A DNA stretch of 5,361 bases, taken from the NCBI GenBank assembly GCA_001803645.1, contig MHDW01000115.1:1-5361 (forward strand). The letters run 5' to 3'. The notes under the pieces were generated by a model that worked only from the letters and a program-made list of their open reading frames with translations, was not told the origin of the DNA and did no database searches. This document shows positions 1 to 5,319 of the stretch, piece by piece; the stretch's first letter is position 1, and each line of letters starts with the position of its first letter. Source of the stretch: Nitrospirae bacterium GWC2_42_7. GTDB taxonomy: Bacteria > Nitrospirota > Thermodesulfovibrionia > Thermodesulfovibrionales > UBA6898. The position numbers and the translations under genes were made by a program.

Positions 1-61
1 AATTGATAATGTAAAATTCGATACAACCTGGCTGGATTTTTCTGGATGAATTTTTCAAAGA

Positions 62-70
62 TGTTATACT
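62..70 (+). promoter_or_regulatory. Candidate extended -10 promoter element for the diguanylate cyclase gene
   Basis: The sequence reads TG-T-TATACT, an extended -10 element whose hexamer (65-70) matches TATAAT at five of six positions. No good -35 hexamer lies 16-18 bases upstream; the best alignment (around 41-47) is poor, which is tolerated when an extended -10 is present. Transcription would start near 76-78, only about five bases before the ATG at 83, so the message would have almost no leader. This agrees with the absence of a Shine-Dalgarno sequence there. The call rests on motif matching alone. Confidence 0.4.
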
Positions 71-82
71 TTAACTTGAAAA

Positions 83-1222
83 ATGAATGATATTAAAAGA
101 ATAAAACATCTGATAATCTTGCTGTCGATCCTTGCCGGCCTGATCTTTTGGATACTTGACGCTCTGATAGACAGGCTGATGTTCTATGATAAGCCATTTT
201 TAGAGATCCTGTCAGGCAATGCTAACGAGATGGCCTTCCGTCTGCTCACATGTCTGTTTTTTCTAGGATTCGGTTTGTTTGCGGCAAGGACCTTCTGCAA
301 ACAGAAAAAACTGGAGATAGAATTAAGAGATGAAATAACGCAGTACAAAATTACAGAAGATGCATTGCGGTCCAGTGAGGATAAATACCGTTCTTTAGTA
401 GAATCAACGAATGATTCGATATATCTTGTGGACAAAGATTTGAGATATCTTTATATAAACAAAAATCATATAACACGGATGGGGTTTAAAGGTGAGGAAT
501 ATTTAGGCCGCTCATACAACGAGTTTCATCTGCCTGAAGAGATAAAATGGTTTACGAAGAACGTCAATGAGATATTCTCAACAGGCCACTCAGTCCAGTT
601 CGAACATAAGAGCTTCAGGGACGGCAGATATTTTTTCCAGACCTTAAGTCCTGTCAAAGACTCTGATGGGAAGATAATGGCTGTAACAGTCATTTCCAAG
701 GATATCAATGACCTGAAGGAAATGGAGCATAAGCTCCATGCCCTGTCAAACACAGATGAGCTTACAGGCCTGCTGAACCGTAGAGGCTTTTTTTCTATGT
801 CTGGTCAGCCTTTAAAATTAGCGAACCGCAAGAAGACAGGTGTGTTTTTGCTTTTTGTTGATCTGGACGGTCTCAAGAGCATCAATGATAACTTCGGCCA
901 TACAGCGGGTGATTCGGCATTGATCGAGATATCTCTCCTTCTGAAGAAAAGCTTCAGGGACTCTGATGTCATTGCACGCATCGGCGGAGACGAGTTTGTT
1001 GTATTTCCTGTTGAAACAGCGAAAGAAAACATCAGCACTATTATTGACAGGTTTCAGGAGAGAATAGACAGGCATAATGAAAAAACAACGCTAGCATACA
1101 AGTTGTCAGCAAGTGTCGGCGTTGCCTATTATGATCCTGAAAAACCTTCTTCTCTTGATGAGCTTCTTCTGCAGGCTGACAGCAATATGTATGAGCAGAA
1201 AAGTCATGACCTTAAATTTTAG
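83..1222 (+). CDS. Membrane-anchored PAS-GGDEF diguanylate cyclase
   Basis: Predicted to make the second messenger cyclic di-GMP from two GTP at the inner membrane. Two hydrophobic segments (about residues 8-27 and 52-70) flank a short, probably periplasmic loop of about 25 residues. A helical linker (72-105) leads into a PAS sensor domain (about 100-215) and a GGDEF domain (about 222-375). The catalytic signature GGDEF is intact at 301-305. By alignment to the known fold, metal-binding D260 and guanine-contacting N268 and D277 are present. R292-D295 (RDSD) lies exactly five residues before GGDEF, which is the canonical inhibitory I-site, so product feedback is expected. No EAL or HD-GYP domain is fused, so this should be a synthase only. 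The PAS ligand cannot be read from sequence. The ATG at 83 lacks a recognisable ribosome binding site and sits just after an extended -10; it is kept because the first TM segment begins eight residues later. A 171-base gap separates it from the downstream block, so a functional link is uncertain. Confidence 0.93.
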   Translation: MNDIKRIKHLIILLSILAGLIFWILDALIDRLMFYDKPFLEILSGNANEMAFRLLTCLFFLGFGLFAARTFCKQKKLEIELRDEITQYKITEDALRSSEDKYRSLVESTNDSIYLVDKDLRYLYINKNHITRMGFKGEEYLGRSYNEFHLPEEIKWFTKNVNEIFSTGHSVQFEHKSFRDGRYFFQTLSPVKDSDGKIMAVTVISKDINDLKEMEHKLHALSNTDELTGLLNRRGFFSMSGQPLKLANRKKTGVFLLFVDLDGLKSINDNFGHTAGDSALIEISLLLKKSFRDSDVIARIGGDEFVVFPVETAKENISTIIDRFQERIDRHNEKTTLAYKLSASVGVAYYDPEKPSSLDELLLQADSNMYEQKSHDLKF

Positions 1223-1393
1223 CTAAACTCAACTATCGGGTCTGAATCCCCAGCTTGTTCAGCAGAAAATCTCTTTAAATGATCAGGTCTTTGGATGGAG
1301 ACCCATAATAATGCAGACAAGTCCGGAATATTCTGATAACATATTATTATATTTGAATTTTATCCTCTAAATTGTTAAAGTGATACTATAACT
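1223..1393. other. Intergenic region between cyclase and amidase genes, weak promoter candidate
   Basis: No gene and no convincing Rho-independent terminator are seen in these 171 bases. A 10-base palindrome, TTTAGCTAAA, spans the cyclase stop codon (1218-1227). A small hairpin-capable repeat, GGTCT/AGACC with an 8-base loop, lies at 1286-1303 with no T-run after it. A weak sigma70-like pair, TTGAAT (1353-1358) and TAAAGT (1376-1381), has 17-base spacing and matches four of six consensus positions in each hexamer. It would start transcription just before the amidase ATG. An overlapping TG-A-TACTAT at 1381-1389 is an alternative. The region may therefore promote the downstream block, but no element is strong. 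Confidence 0.35.
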
Positions 1394-2461
1394 ATGACAG
1401 CCATGTTTTTCAGAAGAAATGAGATAAAGCGCAGGAAGCATATTCTCAAGGGTATATACGAAGAAAACCTGAAGATCTTAGGAAAAGGCCATGCCGGCAT
1501 ATCCAAACCAAAGCCTTTTTTTCTCAGGAAGAAGTTCATCGTTTTATACATGGCCGTAATTGCGGTATTGCTCCAGGGAATATTTTCTGATAACACTTTG
1601 TTCTCTGAAAAAGAACTGTCAGCAAGTACTGTTTCGAAAAAAGTTTCTCCTATGCCTGCTGAAAATTCTGATGGTCCCCTGTTGGTCTCTTCTGATTATA
1701 AGGCTTTACTAAACAGCCGTGATGTCTCATTGAGCCATATGTTCGGACTTGGGGTGCGGACTATAATGATAGACCCGGGACATGGCGGGAATGATTCAGG
1801 GACTATCGGGAAAATGGGCACGATGGAAAAAGATATAACACTCGATATCGCAAAGAGACTGAAAGCACGCCTGCTGAGAACAGGACGTTACCGCGTTTTT
1901 ATGACAAGAGAAGATGATGTTGCTGTTCCTCTGAACAAAAGAGTTGAGCTGGCAAAGGCAGCAAAGGCAGACATGTTCATCTCCGTGCATCTTAATTATC
2001 TTCCTTCCAAGCCTATTAATACTATCGAGACATATTATTTCGGCCCAACCACTGATGATAAAACCCGAAAACTTGCTGAGCAGGAAAATGCAGGGTCAGA
2101 ATACGGGCTGAGCGATTTCAAGGAAATGATAGAGAAACTCGGCGATACCATGAAACTTCAGGAATCCAGAGAGCTTGCAACTTCTATCCAGAAAAGCCTT
2201 TTTATAAACAGCAGGAAGCATAATGGTAATGTTTATGACTTTGGAGTAAAAAGGGCGCCCTTTGTTGTTCTGCTCGGAGTTGACGTGCCGGCTGTTCTCG
2301 CAGAGGTGTCATGTCTGAGCAACAGTCAGGAAGAGAAAGAACTCAGCAGGGAGAGCCACAGGGAGAACATAGCGCGCTATCTTGAGGCCGGCACAATTGA
2401 TTATCTAAATAAAGGAGATCTAACCCATGAAGCAAAAAGACGAACAGAAGCAGGACATTAA
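1394..2461 (+). CDS. Membrane-anchored N-acetylmuramoyl-L-alanine amidase (Amidase_3 / AmiC type)
   Basis: Zinc hydrolase predicted to cut the amide bond between N-acetylmuramic acid and L-alanine in peptidoglycan, leaving denuded glycan strands. The Amidase_3 domain covers about residues 122-338. The expected zinc and catalytic residues are visible: H130 in DPGHGG, E145 in the MEKDITLDIAKRL helix, H199 in SVHLN, and E304 in LAEVSCLSN. A basic N-terminus of about 46 residues precedes one hydrophobic segment (about 47-62). No signal peptidase site is evident, so it looks like a signal anchor holding the catalytic domain in the periplasm. There is no AMIN targeting domain; a roughly 60-residue linker follows the TM segment. 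The charged stretch 220-260 inside the catalytic domain could be the regulatory helix region that occludes the active site in AmiC-type enzymes (inference). No clear ribosome binding site precedes the ATG at 1394, and M4 (ATG at 1403) is a possible alternative. The 3' end overlaps the next gene by 35 bases. Cell separation, sporulation-like or remodelling roles cannot be distinguished from sequence. Confidence 0.93.
   Translation: MTAMFFRRNEIKRRKHILKGIYEENLKILGKGHAGISKPKPFFLRKKFIVLYMAVIAVLLQGIFSDNTLFSEKELSASTVSKKVSPMPAENSDGPLLVSSDYKALLNSRDVSLSHMFGLGVRTIMIDPGHGGNDSGTIGKMGTMEKDITLDIAKRLKARLLRTGRYRVFMTREDDVAVPLNKRVELAKAAKADMFISVHLNYLPSKPINTIETYYFGPTTDDKTRKLAEQENAGSEYGLSDFKEMIEKLGDTMKLQESRELATSIQKSLFINSRKHNGNVYDFGVKRAPFVVLLGVDVPAVLAEVSCLSNSQEEKELSRESHRENIARYLEAGTIDYLNKGDLTHEAKRRTEAGH
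2411..2418 (+). promoter_or_regulatory. Shine-Dalgarno site of the actin gene, inside the amidase coding sequence
   Basis: AAAGGAGA is a near-perfect Shine-Dalgarno sequence ending eight bases before the ATG at 2427. It lies within the last codons of the amidase gene, so the actin is initiated from its own site while ribosomes are still finishing the amidase. It supports ATG 2427 as the true start even though this creates a 35-base overlap. Confidence 0.85.
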
Positions 2462-3455
2462 TTTATTTGTTGGTATTGATCTTGGTACATCGAGGAGTTC
2501 TATCTCTGCAGGAAATGCTAAAAGGGAATGGATAGAGAGTTATGTTGGCTGGCCCAAAGACTTTATAGCACAGCAGGTTGTCGGCAAGCCGGTACTCTTT
2601 GGTGCAGAGGCTTTGCAAAACAGGATGTCACTTGACCTTTGCAGGCCGCTTGAGAGAGGGATAATAAAGGCAGGCATAGAAAAGAGCGAAGAAGCTGTCA
2701 GGGAGATCATCAAACATCTTATCGGGCTTGTAGAGCCAAGGCCCGGACAGAAGATAAATGCTGTTGTCGGAGTACCTGCAGACAGCCTGAAAGTGAACAA
2801 GCTCGCGATAAGATCGGCAGTTTCTGACAACGTGAATTCATTGATGGTTGTATCAGAACCCTTTGCCGTGGCATATGGCATGAACCTGCTTAATAATGCG
2901 CTTGTCATAGATATCGGCGCAGGCACGACCGATTTCTGCATTATGCACGGGACCATACCTGCTGAGGAAGATCAGAAGACGATATTGACCGCAGGTGATT
3001 ATATTGATGAACAGTTATTCAGTTATCTCAGCGAGAAATATCCCAACTCCAAATTCAATAAGAACATGGTGCGGCTGTTTAAGGAACAGTACAGCTTTGT
3101 CAGGGATGTGCCTGAAGATATCCGGGTGGAGATACCTGTTGACGGCAAGCCTGTTATGCATGACATAAAGAACGAGGTAAGACGCGCATGTGAGAGCATC
3201 CTCCCTGCGTTTGTGGAGACAACCACAGAGATGATAGCGCGTTTCGACCCTGAGTTTCAGGTCAGGATCAAGAACAACATTGTGCTGGCCGGTGGCGGAA
3301 GCCTTATCAGGGGAATAGCTGAATACCTGCAGGATGCTCTGAAGGAATACGGCCCCTGCAATGTAACCTGCGTTTCAGACCCGCTGTTCGCAGGGTCTGA
3401 CGGTGCCCTGATGCTTGCAAAGGACATGCCTGAAAAATACTGGGAACAGCTCTGA
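2427..3455 (+). CDS. MamK-like bacterial actin (MreB/ParM/Hsp70-fold ATPase)
   Basis: Predicted cytoplasmic, filament-forming actin-family ATPase. The nucleotide-binding signatures are in order: phosphate-1 loop GIDLGTS (16-22), the SEPFAVAYG segment with candidate catalytic E144, phosphate-2 loop DIGAGTTD (162-169), and the adenosine motif VLAGGGSLIRG (286-296). From remembered sequence it follows magnetosome MamK more closely than MreB: VGWPKD near residue 40, a GT-P-EDQ-T--AG-Y-DE stretch (175-195), KEQYSFV (219-225), NVTCV-DP-F-G--GAL (312-328) and a C-terminal P-KYWEQL. At 342 residues it matches MamK length. There is no membrane-binding amphipathic N-terminus; the first ten residues are charged. 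No other magnetosome gene (mamA, mamB, mamM, mamE, mamQ) is present here, so the symbol mamK is not assigned. It overlaps the amidase gene by 35 bases and is followed after 40 bases by the REC-SPOR gene, suggesting translational coupling and a shared envelope-related role. A plain MreB is less likely because MreB sequences lack this C-terminus. Confidence 0.88.
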   Translation: MKQKDEQKQDINLFVGIDLGTSRSSISAGNAKREWIESYVGWPKDFIAQQVVGKPVLFGAEALQNRMSLDLCRPLERGIIKAGIEKSEEAVREIIKHLIGLVEPRPGQKINAVVGVPADSLKVNKLAIRSAVSDNVNSLMVVSEPFAVAYGMNLLNNALVIDIGAGTTDFCIMHGTIPAEEDQKTILTAGDYIDEQLFSYLSEKYPNSKFNKNMVRLFKEQYSFVRDVPEDIRVEIPVDGKPVMHDIKNEVRRACESILPAFVETTTEMIARFDPEFQVRIKNNIVLAGGGSLIRGIAEYLQDALKEYGPCNVTCVSDPLFAGSDGALMLAKDMPEKYWEQL

Positions 3456-3475
3456 GTTATTTCATTAAAGTATAT

Positions 3476-3492
3476 AGGAGACGAAAGAGAGA
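3476..3492 (+). promoter_or_regulatory. Ribosome binding region of the pseudo-receiver SPOR gene
   Basis: A good AGGAGA (3476-3481) stands 14 bases before the ATG at 3496, farther than usual. A second purine run, AAAGAGAGAG (3484-3493 region), sits closer but matches less well. There is no other in-frame ATG between them, and the receiver fold begins at residue 5, so ATG 3496 is retained. The unusual spacing may lower initiation relative to the actin gene (inference). Confidence 0.5.
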
Positions 3493-3495
3493 GCC

Positions 3496-4770
3496 ATGAC
3501 AGAAAACACGATACTCGTAGTTGACGCTGATCAGGAGACTGAAGATAAGATCGTATCAACTCTTGAAGCAGAAGGCTATCTTGTCTTTACTGCGTCAGGC
3601 AAGAATGTCAACGCAGGAATGGCAAAAAAATTAAGCTTTTCCCTTATCTATCTCAAGCCTACGTCGAGTACCATCGAAGGGTTTGAGACATGCAGGGCAA
3701 TTCATAAGATAGAAAAGTTCAAGGACGTTCCGATCATCCTGCTTGCTACGCTCAATGGGCGAGTAGATCCGCGTTATACAACATATTACGGTATTGTTGA
3801 TTATCTGAAAATGCCGCTTAATACTGATGAACTCATAGAGAGGACCAGAAAGATCTTCAGCAGCAGTTCCGAAGATCTTCAGCAGCCGAAAGAAAGTGTT
3901 GCTGTTGTTGAGCAAGGGGATGTGGTTGTGGAGGAACCGGCCGGGTTCCAGGAAGAATATGACTTTGATACAGAGGTTCAGAAAATATCCGGGACAGAGC
4001 AGACTGCAGAAGACATCGTGATCGATCAAGAAGAAGATGTTATTACAGATGAGGCGACTGAGATTCAGGAGGAGCCTGCTGCTGTTTATGAAGTGGATGA
4101 TATTCCGGAGGAACCTGCTGCCCCTGATGAAGCCGAGGATGTCAGGCAGGCCGAAGAGGATTTTAGTTACAGCATAGAACAAGAGAAACAACAAGAGAAA
4201 CAAAAGGAGAGCAGAAGCTATATGAATACAAAAGAAAAACCTAAAAGCTCCATCATAAGCATCTTGCTTTTCGCCGGCATTGCAGTGATAGCAATAGTGG
4301 CCGGGTTCTTTGCCTATCGTATGTATTTCTCCTCCCCGGCTATCGAAAAACCTGCAGCAGTTGAAGCTCCGTCAGTTCAGCCGCAGGAGACTGTTCCTTC
4401 TCCTTCAGAGGATTCGCAAAAACCGGAACAGGTAGTTGAGGAACCTGCGCCTGATAAAGTGGTTGCAGAGCCGGTGTCTGCTGAAACAGTCAAAGAAGTG
4501 CCGGTAACAGTTCAGAAAATAGAACCTAAAGGAAAACCGGTGCATTCCGTACAACTCGGAGCATTTAAAACAGAAAGCACTGCAGAAGCGCTTGCAAATA
4601 CATATAAAGGCAGAGGCTATGAAGCCTTTGTGCAGAAGGGAGCAACAAAAGGTAACGAAGTTATTTACAGGGTTTTGATAGGGAAATTTGAAAACAGAAA
4701 GGAGGCCTTTCAGTTTGCAAATGAGATCAGAGTTAAAGAGAAAACCGGAACAACCGTATTCTCAGAATAA
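3496..4770 (+). CDS. Pseudo-receiver / single TM / SPOR-domain protein
   Basis: Bitopic inner-membrane protein of 424 residues. Residues 5-122 form a response-regulator receiver-like domain, followed by an acidic linker (about 123-240) with repeated EEPA, a TM segment (252-274), a Pro/Glu-rich periplasmic linker (279-346), and a C-terminal SPOR domain (347-424) starting HSVQLGAF. SPOR domains of the FtsN/DamX type bind peptidoglycan glycan strands lacking stem peptides, usually at division sites. The receiver is degenerate: the acidic pair is D10-A11, the phosphoacceptor aspartate is K54 (in LIYLKPTSSTIEGFE), the conserved Thr/Ser position is A84, and the conserved Lys before Pro is M106. Phosphorylation is therefore not expected, and a protein-binding role is more likely. 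There is no DNA-binding output domain. The preceding genes encode the actin (40 bases upstream) and the amidase that could create the SPOR ligand, so a cytoplasm-to-wall adaptor is inferred. An internal in-frame start at 4222 could yield a TM-SPOR-only form. Confidence 0.9.
   Translation: MTENTILVVDADQETEDKIVSTLEAEGYLVFTASGKNVNAGMAKKLSFSLIYLKPTSSTIEGFETCRAIHKIEKFKDVPIILLATLNGRVDPRYTTYYGIVDYLKMPLNTDELIERTRKIFSSSSEDLQQPKESVAVVEQGDVVVEEPAGFQEEYDFDTEVQKISGTEQTAEDIVIDQEEDVITDEATEIQEEPAAVYEVDDIPEEPAAPDEAEDVRQAEEDFSYSIEQEKQQEKQKESRSYMNTKEKPKSSIISILLFAGIAVIAIVAGFFAYRMYFSSPAIEKPAAVEAPSVQPQETVPSPSEDSQKPEQVVEEPAPDKVVAEPVSAETVKEVPVTVQKIEPKGKPVHSVQLGAFKTESTAEALANTYKGRGYEAFVQKGATKGNEVIYRVLIGKFENRKEAFQFANEIRVKEKTGTTVFSE
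3850..3886 (+). repeat. 15-base direct repeat at the receiver/linker boundary
   Basis: AAGATCTTCAGCAGC occurs exactly at 3850-3864 and again at 3872-3886, an offset of 22 bases. Because 22 is not a multiple of three, the copies are read in different frames (KIFSS and the E-DLQQ-P region). They lie where the receiver fold ends and the low-complexity acidic linker begins. This looks like a short out-of-frame tandem duplication that survived because the linker tolerates sequence change. Confidence 0.7.
4203..4224 (+). promoter_or_regulatory. Possible internal translation start inside the pseudo-receiver SPOR gene
   Basis: AAAGGAGA (4203-4210) is followed 11 bases later by an in-frame ATG at 4222 (residue M243). 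The Shine-Dalgarno core is identical to that of the actin gene (AAAGGAGA), although its spacing is three bases longer. Initiation here would give a 182-residue protein starting MNTKEKPKSS, with the TM segment nine residues on and the whole SPOR domain, but without the receiver and acidic linker. The surrounding codons specify a Gln/Lys/Glu-rich stretch, so a chance purine-rich match is possible. Confidence 0.35.
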
Positions 4771-4776
4771 AAAAAT

Positions 4777-4784
4777 AAAGGGGG
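4777..4784 (+). promoter_or_regulatory. Ribosome binding site of the Cys-rich lipoprotein gene
   Basis: AAAGGGGG ends six bases before the ATG at 4791 in a 20-base intergenic gap. It fixes the start immediately before a lipoprotein signal sequence. The short gap and lack of a terminator support cotranscription with the SPOR gene. Confidence 0.7.
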
Positions 4785-4790
4785 TATAGA

Positions 4791-5219
4791 ATGAAAATAT
4801 TTAAGATTTTACTAATGCTGACACTTTTAGTATTTGCTGCCTGCGCTACTATGGGAGATTCAAAAACAGAGAAGCAAAGGAGCGATGTCCTGTATACCTG
4901 TGACTGTGGACCTGAATGCAAGTGTAATTCGATGAGCACAAAACCCGGTAATTGTACATGTGGAAAGCCAATGAAATGGGGACATGTTGTCAAAACAGAG
5001 GGGGATGAAGCACTTCTCTGCACCTGTGCTGAGGGATGCAAGTGCGCCATCGACCCAAATGATCCTTCGAAATGCGGCTGCGGCAAGCCTATAAAGAGAG
5101 TTAATCTTAAGGGCACAGGGATTCATTTTTGCAATTGCGGAGGCTCATGCATGTGCAATACTGTCTCAGACAAGCCCGGGAAATGCAGATGCGGTATGGA
5201 TCTGAAAAAAGTTGATTAG
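4791..5219 (+). CDS. Lipoprotein with three six-cysteine repeats, probable metal-binding protein
   Basis: 142 residues. The first 17 form a lipoprotein signal peptide (basic MKIFK start, hydrophobic core, FAA before C18), so the mature protein should be lipid-anchored in the envelope with C18 at its N-terminus. The mature part has three repeats with exactly the same cysteine spacing, C-x-C-x3-C-x-C-x9-C-x-C-G: C37 to C57, C77 to C97 and C114 to C134, 18 cysteines in all. Each repeat ends with CG followed by a hydrophobic residue and Lys. The third repeat's SDKPGKCRCGMDL strongly recalls the end of the small heavy-metal-binding domain found beside copper and heavy-metal exporters (YTCPMHP...KPGKCPKCGMDL), and the first repeat begins YTC. 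A family relation is inferred, with CxC pairs replacing parts of that domain. Metal identity (Cu, Zn, Cd or Fe) cannot be read. It ends the block, 20 bases after the SPOR gene and 21 bases before a terminator. Metallothionein-like storage or redox buffering are alternatives. Confidence 0.85.
   Translation: MKIFKILLMLTLLVFAACATMGDSKTEKQRSDVLYTCDCGPECKCNSMSTKPGNCTCGKPMKWGHVVKTEGDEALLCTCAEGCKCAIDPNDPSKCGCGKPIKRVNLKGTGIHFCNCGGSCMCNTVSDKPGKCRCGMDLKKVD
4893..5210 (+). repeat. Three tandem Cys-rich coding repeats
   Basis: Residues about 35-63, 75-102 and 112-139 of the lipoprotein are three copies of one unit. Cysteine spacing is identical in all, while the intervening residues have diverged; start-to-start distances are 40 and 37 residues. 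All length variation is in the linkers between units, not within them, which argues that the spacing within the unit is under selection. Confidence 0.85.
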
Positions 5220-5240
5220 CAAATAGATTAAATGAACATG

Positions 5241-5273
5241 AAAGGCAGGGACTTTAACGTCTCTGCCTTTTTT
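5241..5273 (+). terminator. Rho-independent terminator of the amidase-actin-SPOR-lipoprotein block
   Basis: AAAGGCAGGGAC (5241-5252) pairs with GTCTCTGCCTTT (5259-5270) across a six-base loop. All twelve positions pair, one of them as G-U in RNA. The run of T continues to 5273. It begins 21 bases after the lipoprotein stop codon. No comparable structure occurs between 1394 and 5219, which supports a single transcript ending here. Confidence 0.9.
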
Positions 5274-5302
5274 ATCCCAGATTGTCCGTTAGGCAAAGAT
5301 TT

Positions 5303-5319
5303 CTAATGGCCGCCATTAG
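5303..5319. repeat. Perfect 17-base palindrome, operator-like
   Basis: CTAATGGC-C-GCCATTAG has 8-base arms around one central base. It follows the terminator by 29 bases and has no T-run, so it is not a second terminator. Its size and symmetry suit a dimeric regulator's binding site, perhaps controlling a gene that begins beyond the window. A TTGAAA at 5340-5345 could be the -35 of such a promoter, but its -10 would fall outside. No gene is seen between 5274 and 5361. Confidence 0.4.

Noticed and set aside
1286..1303. GGTCT/AGACC hairpin as a terminator of the cyclase gene
   Set aside because: The stem has only five pairs and no T-run follows; it may be chance.
2540..2956. A 138-residue open frame on the minus strand within the actin gene
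   Set aside because: It is antisense to strongly conserved actin motifs, has no recognisable domain, and is explained by codon bias of the real gene.
2427..3455. Calling the window part of a magnetosome gene island because of the MamK-like actin
   Set aside because: No other magnetosome gene is present; neighbours are an amidase, a SPOR protein and a Cys-rich lipoprotein. Resemblance of one gene does not establish magnetosome function.
3933..3949. GGAACC/GGTTCC inverted repeat inside the SPOR gene
   Set aside because: Six-base arms inside coding sequence with no positional logic; likely a result of the EEPA and GFQE codons.
3631..4203. A 190-residue open frame on the minus strand
   Set aside because: It is the antisense shadow of the acidic, low-complexity linker of the SPOR gene; the product is an implausible Leu/Phe/Ile-rich sequence with no motif.
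4733..5126. Minus-strand open frames opposite the lipoprotein gene
   Set aside because: They are antisense to the Cys repeats and the lipoprotein signal sequence, and neither shows a domain or a credible start context.
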